Shown here in pieces: positions 4,378 to 5,429 of a stretch of 5,429 nucleotides of DNA. This stretch comes from Gammaproteobacteria bacterium (GTDB taxonomy: Bacteria; Pseudomonadota; Gammaproteobacteria; SZUA-152). Where the stretch lies: positions 1 through 5,429 of the forward strand of contig JAUWLO010000135.1 of NCBI GenBank assembly GCA_030613605.1, written 5' to 3'. The position numbers and the translations under genes are program-made. Positions within the stretch are counted from its first letter, which is position 1, and every line of letters begins with the position of its first letter. The notes below the pieces were generated by a model. The model was not told where the DNA came from, did no database searches, and worked only from the letters and a program-made list of their open reading frames with translations.

Positions 4378-5429
4378 ATGCAGCAAGTTAAACAAATAGA
4401 AAATGATATGACGATGGATATTAAAAAATACATGACCGGGTTGGGCCAGCAGGCGCGCGCTGCTTCGCGTGCCATGGCGCGCGCCAACACGGGCGCAAAA
4501 AACGATGCGCTACTGTTTATTGCCGATGCGATACTGGCCGCGCAGGATGAGCTCATCAGTGAGAATGCCAAAGACCTGCAACAGGGTAAAAAAGACGGGC
4601 TTGATGATGCGCTGCTGGACAGGCTGGCATTAAACGCCGAGCGCATTGCCGGTATGGCAGAAGGCCTGCGTCAAATTGCGGCCTTGCCCGATCCTGTCGG
4701 TGAAATCAGCGACCTGAATTATCGTCCCTCTGGTATCCAGGTGGGCAGAATGCGGGTGCCGCTGGGGGTGATCGGCATTATTTATGAGTCGCGTCCTAAT
4801 GTGACGGCGGATGCGGCCGGGTTGTGTCTAAAATCCGGCAATGCCGCGATTTTGCGCGGCGGCTCCGAGGCTAAACATTCCAATCAGGCGATAGCCAAAA
4901 CCATTCATGCGGGGCTGGCCAAAGCAGGCCTACCGGTGGAAGCCGTGCAGGTGGTCGAGACCACCGACCGTGCTGCGGTGGGTGAATTAATTACCATGCC
5001 TCAGTACGTGGACGTGATTGTGCCACGTGGCGGCAAGGGGCTGATTGAACGTATTTCGGCTGAGGCACGGGTGCCGGTGATTAAACACCTGCATGGTGTG
5101 TGTCACGTCTATATCGACAGCGGGGCGGATCTCGGCATGGCCGTGGCCATTGCCTTTAACGCCAAGTGTCATCGCTATGGTGTGTGCAATGCGATGGAGA
5201 CACTGCTGGTAGACGAATCGGTGGCCGCCGAGGTATTGCCACGCCTGGCCATTGAGTACGCCAAAGAAAACGTCGAGTTACGGGGCTGCCAGCGCACCCG
5301 GGTAATATTATCCAATATCAACGCGGCCACAGATGAGGACTGGGATGAGGAATACCTTGCGCCCATTCTATCTATTCGTGGGGGGGATGGGCTGGATGAA
5401 GCCATTGAGCATTTGCATCAACACAGCTC
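4378..5429 (+). CDS. proA: Glutamate-5-semialdehyde dehydrogenase (gamma-glutamyl phosphate reductase), 3' end missing
   Basis: ProA reduces gamma-glutamyl phosphate with NADPH to glutamate-5-semialdehyde, the second step of proline synthesis. The frame is open for 350 codons and runs off the window. E. coli ProA has 417 residues, so roughly 75 residues are missing here. Family landmarks, numbered from the ATG at 4378, are RVPLGVIGIIYESRPNVTAD (126-145), LKSGNAAILRGGSEA (151-165), VIVPRGGKGLIERI (232-245), VPVIKHLHGVCHVYID (251-266 region) and the catalytic cysteine C270 in YGVCNAMETLLVDES. The 4378 start has AAAGG six bases upstream. The alternative ATG at 4414 aligns better with the usual family N-terminus (MDIKKYM) but lacks a Shine-Dalgarno sequence. 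It follows holA by 29 bases with no terminator, so it is probably in the same transcript. From memory, nadD is the expected next gene. Confidence 0.95.
   Translation, partial: MQQVKQIENDMTMDIKKYMTGLGQQARAASRAMARANTGAKNDALLFIADAILAAQDELISENAKDLQQGKKDGLDDALLDRLALNAERIAGMAEGLRQIAALPDPVGEISDLNYRPSGIQVGRMRVPLGVIGIIYESRPNVTADAAGLCLKSGNAAILRGGSEAKHSNQAIAKTIHAGLAKAGLPVEAVQVVETTDRAAVGELITMPQYVDVIVPRGGKGLIERISAEARVPVIKHLHGVCHVYIDSGADLGMAVAIAFNAKCHRYGVCNAMETLLVDESVAAEVLPRLAIEYAKENVELRGCQRTRVILSNINAATDEDWDEEYLAPILSIRGGDGLDEAIEHLHQHS

Noticed and set aside
4332..4646. Minus-strand open frame of 104 codons across the holA end and proA start
   Set aside because: It is antisense to proA, its Ser/Ala-rich composition is a mirror of proA codons, and no ribosome binding site or family motif was seen.

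Overview
This window looks like chromosomal DNA from a gammaproteobacterium. The right-hand half carries lptE, holA and proA in one direction. LptE is an outer-membrane assembly protein of LPS-making Gram-negative bacteria, and the lptE-holA pair is a familiar gammaproteobacterial arrangement. I cannot name the genus from the sequence alone.

Left half (3-2610, minus strand): two genes read right to left. The first encodes a 636-residue lipoprotein with a von Willebrand factor A domain, of the YfbK/DUF3520 type, with an intact metal-binding MIDAS motif. The second encodes a 194-residue ECF-type RNA polymerase sigma factor. A strong minus-strand intrinsic terminator lies between them, so the sigma gene probably has its own promoter. 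At the left edge, the sigma stop codon overlaps a GTG codon with a good ribosome binding site. This suggests that a further, translationally coupled gene begins just outside the window.

Centre (2611-2744): a 134-base divergent intergenic region. It holds a clear ribosome binding site for the VWA gene, an A/T-rich partial dyad, and a TACAAT hexamer six bases before the lptE start. lptE has no visible Shine-Dalgarno sequence, so its transcript may be leaderless.

Right half (2745-5429, plus strand): lptE (LPS-assembly lipoprotein) overlaps holA (DNA polymerase III delta subunit) by four bases. proA (gamma-glutamyl phosphate reductase, proline synthesis) follows 29 bases later and runs off the right edge. 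These look like one operon of housekeeping genes. From memory of related genomes, leuS often precedes lptE-holA, and proA is often followed by nadD-rsfS-rlmH. Here leuS is not next to lptE; the divergent VWA/sigma module sits there instead. The left half is visibly less GC-rich than holA, which fits a lineage-specific insertion next to a core operon but does not prove it.

I see no tRNA, rRNA, CRISPR array, insertion sequence or phage gene. The least ordinary part is the VWA lipoprotein/ECF sigma pair and its possible third gene off the left edge.
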